A DNA stretch of 47,763 nucleotides from the NCBI RefSeq assembly GCF_015206895.1, contig NZ_JADEXU010000053.1:1-47763 (forward strand), given 5' to 3'. Positions within the stretch are counted from its first letter, which is position 1. The number at the start of each line of letters is the position of its first letter. Made by a program: the position numbers and the translations under genes. The DNA is from Nostoc sp. LEGE 12450 (GTDB taxonomy: Bacteria > Cyanobacteriota > Cyanobacteriia > Cyanobacteriales > Nostocaceae). The notes under the pieces were generated by a model that had not been told where the DNA came from, did no database searches, and worked only from the letters and a program-made list of their open reading frames with translations. This document shows positions 44,854 through 47,763 of the stretch, piece by piece.

Positions 44854-47190
44854 TTGAAACGAGCATTAAAAAAGAGAGTAAAAGCTGTGTTGAACAATAA
44901 CCCCAACAGCGATGATGCCCCGGTAGAACTGCAAAATGTGATGAATCCAAAAGTTAACCGCCGGGTGCGGACAAAAGCCGCCATGATTGGCTTGGCAATC
45001 TCTATGGGAGCAACCAGCCTTTTGGTGACTCGACAAAGCGATCAAGCCCAAGCAGCGGTGCCAGTAGGCAGCCAAAAGGCTTCCTCTTCGATTCCCGCTG
45101 CTCCTGACACTGAAGTGAAATTCGCCTCCACAAAGCTGGAGTCCCAAGCAGTCTCATCAGCGAGCGTGCCGGAAAATCCTGTGATCGTGGAACCAACGGC
45201 AGTCTCACAAGTGCCTGGGCTTGAAGCTAAATGGCAAGTCGCGGCAAATGGAATGTCTTTGCAAATTCCTGCATCAGAAACATTTTCCCAAGCAACAGCT
45301 GGTTATAAAAATTCCACCAACCTGAAGCCGCAAGTGGCACAGGGATTGAACAACACATTAGCCGAGACTAGTTTCCCAACAGTCAATAATTTGTCTGACT
45401 ATAGTGCTGATAGTGTTGGCAGTACAAATGTTTTATTGAATGCCCAGCCACAAACAGTGGCAACATCTGGTGCAGTCAACGGTGAGATAAATGCACAACT
45501 TAAGGCACAACAAGAGTTTGCACTGAATCGCTTACAAGAAAAATCTAATCGGTTAAGAAAAAGTCTCGCACAGTTACAGTCTGGGGAAACTGAAAACTTC
45601 TCACCAGCTGATATTGGTTTGGCACAGCCGACGACTGGAGTTGAAAAAACTGCATTAGCCCAGCCGAATACTTCTGACGATGCAAGCAAAGCGAACTTGA
45701 TATCGAAGTTAAAACAGAAGAATCAGGCGAGTGCAATTGTAGCAGTACCAGCTACACCAACAGTTATTGCGTCTTCGGCTCGAACCGCCTACGAAGTTAA
45801 GCCTGGAGATACACTAGCAGCGATCGCCAGCAAATACAATACTTCAGTATCAGAACTAGTTAAGGTAAATAACCTCAACAATCCCAATGAACTGAAAATT
45901 AGTCAAAAACTAATTATTCCTGGTGGTCAAGTTGAGGTAACAGTAGCGAATCAAACCACTGTAGTGAGCCAACCTGCTGTAGCGAGTCAACCTACTTTTG
46001 TGGAGTCCAGCAAAACTCCAAAAGTAGCTACCTCTCCTATGAACATCGGTAGTGCAAACTCCTATCTACCAACTACTTCACAATCACCATCTATTGCCGA
46101 CAACAGCAGCGTTGCCGTCCCCACATCGGTAATTGCGAACAATCAGGTTCAGGCAAATAGTGCCACTGACTTAGAAGTACGCCCTACCACTCGTACTAGG
46201 TCTTATGGTGTTGGTGGTGAAGATCCAGTGCCAACAGCTTTTGCTGAAATACAACAGCCTCAAACACCAGCAAATAGAGTAGCACGGGGAAATAATAATG
46301 ACCGTTTGCGCGGCTTGCAAGCGGAAATTCAGAGATTACAGCAGAAATACCGCGCTCAACAGTCTGGTAATTTAGTTGTGCCAGCAGCTAGCGATACTAA
46401 TAATGCTGCAATGCTCACTCCTGTTTCTACTCCTAATAATTTCATCGTACCTAACTCTGCTATTCGACCAAATAGTGTAGCGATACCAATTCCAGTTCCT
46501 ACACCTATTAGAGCTACCTATAGCGCTCAACCAATCAAGCCCCAATTCCGTACTAGTGTACGTCCTACCGAACCAGTAAACCCAGAATTCTTGCCCAATC
46601 TCGGTTCTGCTAGTCAGTGGACTCCCGCTCGCACTCAATCTCCTACAAGAATTGCAACCCCTCCTGGAAGAGTAAATGCCTCTGACTCCTTAGGAAAGAT
46701 GCGGGGAACCACAGTTACTCCACAGATAGTACCGCCTTTGGCAGCAGTGGATCAATATCTACCCAGACCCATTGACGAACTGACACCTCCTCCATCTTCC
46801 TCAACCTTAGCTAAATACACATGGCCGGCAAAAGGTACTCTTACCTCTGGTTATGGCTGGCGCTGGGGTAGAATGCACAAAGGAATTGACGTTGCTAACT
46901 CCACTGGTACACCAGTTGTCGCCTCAGCTGAGGGTACGATAGAAAAAGCAGGTTGGAACAATGGTGGCTACGGCAACCTTGTCGAAATCCGTCATCCTGA
47001 TGGCAGCACCACTCGCTATGCTCATAACAGCAAGATCCTAGTGCAACCTGGTCAGCAGGTACATCAAGGAGAAACAATTGCTTTAATGGGCAGCACTGGT
47101 CATAGTACTGGGCCACACACCCACTTTGAAATCCATCCATCAGGTAAGGGTGCTGTTAACCCAATCGCCATGTTACCGGATCGCATATAA
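44854..47190 (+). CDS. LysM-M23 envelope endopeptidase, membrane-anchored
   Basis: A 778-residue protein, start chosen at TTG 44854 because AGGAGG (44842-44847) lies six bases before it; a TTG at 44791 in the same frame has no ribosome site. Near the N-terminus is a basic stretch and one transmembrane segment (AAMIGLAISMGATSLLV). A low-complexity Ser/Pro/Ala-rich linker, coiled-coil piece, one LysM domain (YEVKPGDTLAAIASKYNTSV, about residues 312-356) and a second linker lead to a C-terminal M23 domain with zinc ligands in RMHKGIDVA and GPHTHFEIH. It should cleave peptidoglycan cross-links or activate an amidase, as NlpD/EnvC-like proteins do. Confidence 0.93.
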   Translation: MKRALKKRVKAVLNNNPNSDDAPVELQNVMNPKVNRRVRTKAAMIGLAISMGATSLLVTRQSDQAQAAVPVGSQKASSSIPAAPDTEVKFASTKLESQAVSSASVPENPVIVEPTAVSQVPGLEAKWQVAANGMSLQIPASETFSQATAGYKNSTNLKPQVAQGLNNTLAETSFPTVNNLSDYSADSVGSTNVLLNAQPQTVATSGAVNGEINAQLKAQQEFALNRLQEKSNRLRKSLAQLQSGETENFSPADIGLAQPTTGVEKTALAQPNTSDDASKANLISKLKQKNQASAIVAVPATPTVIASSARTAYEVKPGDTLAAIASKYNTSVSELVKVNNLNNPNELKISQKLIIPGGQVEVTVANQTTVVSQPAVASQPTFVESSKTPKVATSPMNIGSANSYLPTTSQSPSIADNSSVAVPTSVIANNQVQANSATDLEVRPTTRTRSYGVGGEDPVPTAFAEIQQPQTPANRVARGNNNDRLRGLQAEIQRLQQKYRAQQSGNLVVPAASDTNNAAMLTPVSTPNNFIVPNSAIRPNSVAIPIPVPTPIRATYSAQPIKPQFRTSVRPTEPVNPEFLPNLGSASQWTPARTQSPTRIATPPGRVNASDSLGKMRGTTVTPQIVPPLAAVDQYLPRPIDELTPPPSSSTLAKYTWPAKGTLTSGYGWRWGRMHKGIDVANSTGTPVVASAEGTIEKAGWNNGGYGNLVEIRHPDGSTTRYAHNSKILVQPGQQVHQGETIALMGSTGHSTGPHTHFEIHPSGKGAVNPIAMLPDRI

Positions 47191-47231
47191 TTTCTTGGCT
47201 ATCTGTAACTAAATCATTGCCTTGTTTTGTT

Positions 47232-47260
47232 GAGGGAGTTTACCTCCCTCTTTTGCCTTT
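47232..47260 (+). terminator. Rho-independent terminator
   Basis: GAGGGAG (47232-47238) pairs with CTCCCTC (47244-47250) around a TTTAC loop, followed by TTTTGCCTTTT, 42 bp after the M23 gene stop. Confidence 0.85.
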
Positions 47261-47357
47261 TATAACCTTAACAGGGATAAAAGCTGTAAGAAAATTGCAA
47301 AAATCCTAGTATTGAGCAAATTTGTATGCTATACTAGTTTATGATTTGAAGATGTAT

Positions 47358-47431
47358 GGCTCAGTAGCTCAGTTGGTTAGAGCGCGGGACTCATAAGCCT
47401 GAGGTCGTTGGTTCAATTCCAACCTGAGCCA
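47358..47431 (+). tRNA. tRNA-Met (CAU)
   Basis: 74 nt: acceptor GGCTCAG/CTGAGCC, D arm AGCTCAGTTGGTTAGAGC, anticodon loop CTCATAA (anticodon CAU), T arm GTTGGTTCAATTCCAAC, discriminator A, CCA not encoded. The acceptor begins G-C and fits an elongator tRNA-Met; an Ile tRNA with lysidine at the same anticodon cannot be excluded from sequence alone. Confidence 0.9.
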
Positions 47432-47653
47432 CTTTAAAAGAAGGATTATATAAGGGTTTCAGCTTCTAGTCATCTGTAGCATTAGGGAGCTTAATTTCTA
47501 ATATAAGGCTCTTTTAACTATCAAATGACTATGCTTATTCAAGAACGTGATAGCCATGAAAGGTCGTTTAAGATGAAGATTGCCTAGACTTTTGTTCAAT
47601 TGTAATCAGAAATACTTATCTTTGAACTTTATCCTGACGTGAGTTCGACGGAA

Positions 47654-47763
47654 CTAAAAAATGGCAGGAGGTAGTGCAGGCAAATCTTTTGGGTAAATGT
47701 CAATTGAAGGTTTTTTAGGCAAATAGGTATAAGCAGCTAAACCAGCCATCAAGTTAACCAAAA
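47654..47763 (-). CDS. C-terminal end of an unidentified protein (runs off window)
   Basis: On the minus strand a frame enters from the right edge and ends at TAG (47656-47654). It encodes 35 residues: LVNLMAGLAAYTYLPKKPS, then IDIYPKDLPALPPAIF. The hydrophobic start and basic PKKPS look like the end of a transposase or a membrane protein, but I cannot name the family. It is convergent with the tRNA. Confidence 0.55.
   Translation of the reverse strand, partial: LVNLMAGLAAYTYLPKKPSIDIYPKDLPALPPAIF

Overview
The window is a piece of a filamentous, Nostoc/Anabaena-type cyanobacterial chromosome. The evidence is the scattered HIP1 octamers (GCGATCGC), heptamer-based short tandem repeats, many small palindromic intergenic elements, and families that are typically or only cyanobacterial (DUF1818, DUF2555, the cyanobacterial gshA, short RpoZ, LysM-M23 envelope peptidase). 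Most of it is ordinary chromosomal gene content with long gaps; no CRISPR array, integrase, phage module or complete insertion sequence was found.

Layout. 1-2744: the 3' part of a Roco protein (leucine-rich repeats, Roc GTPase, COR, TIR) whose LRR region is ten nearly identical 69-bp units. 3016-6160: a large Cache/HAMP/GAF sensor histidine kinase and a small hypothetical gene on the other strand. 6280-14600: a repeat-rich stretch around a SWIM zinc-finger gene and an SNF2-type helicase gene. This pair has copies of the same two small repeat modules on either side, and a truncated VWA-domain gene lies next to it; a MITE nested inside another element follows. 14683-18446: double histidine phosphatase, a dihydroorotase-like protein lacking the usual metal ligands and carrying an in-frame repeat insertion, and a pentapeptide-repeat lipoprotein. 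18536-19754: a minus-strand pair, VOC protein and exported acetolactate decarboxylase. 20144-24483: a four-gene oxidative cluster (MDR, SDR, AtsK/TauD-like dioxygenase, flavin monooxygenase) that looks like organosulfur use. 24808-28214: Rmd1/DUF155, a carboxylesterase that seems to start at CTG, DUF2555, coaBC. 28301-31019: divergent lipoprotein SMP-30 lactonase (with an aldose-epimerase-like N-terminus) and exported PQQ-type sugar dehydrogenase, together resembling a periplasmic sugar-to-aldonate route. 31441-34990: RemA-like protein, spore-photoproduct-lyase-like radical SAM protein, site-2 protease. 35223-36637: minus-strand tRNA-Pro, DUF1818, secreted protein and rpoZ. 36797-47190: fasciclin protein, GH13 amylase, cytoplasmic subtilase followed by a free-standing homologue of its propeptide, gshA, trmL, and a LysM/M23 envelope peptidase. 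47358-47763: tRNA with CAU anticodon and the C-terminus of a minus-strand gene running off the window.

The points most worth following up are the protease/orphan-propeptide pair (39409-41825), the epimerase-lactonase fusion opposite the sugar dehydrogenase (28301-31019), the homogenised LRR array (1-690), the SWIM-SNF2 locus with its repeat flanks and VWA remnant (6613-13582), and the nested MITE with a 7-bp target duplication (14121-14320). Functional assignments rest on motif recognition by eye; no database search was run.
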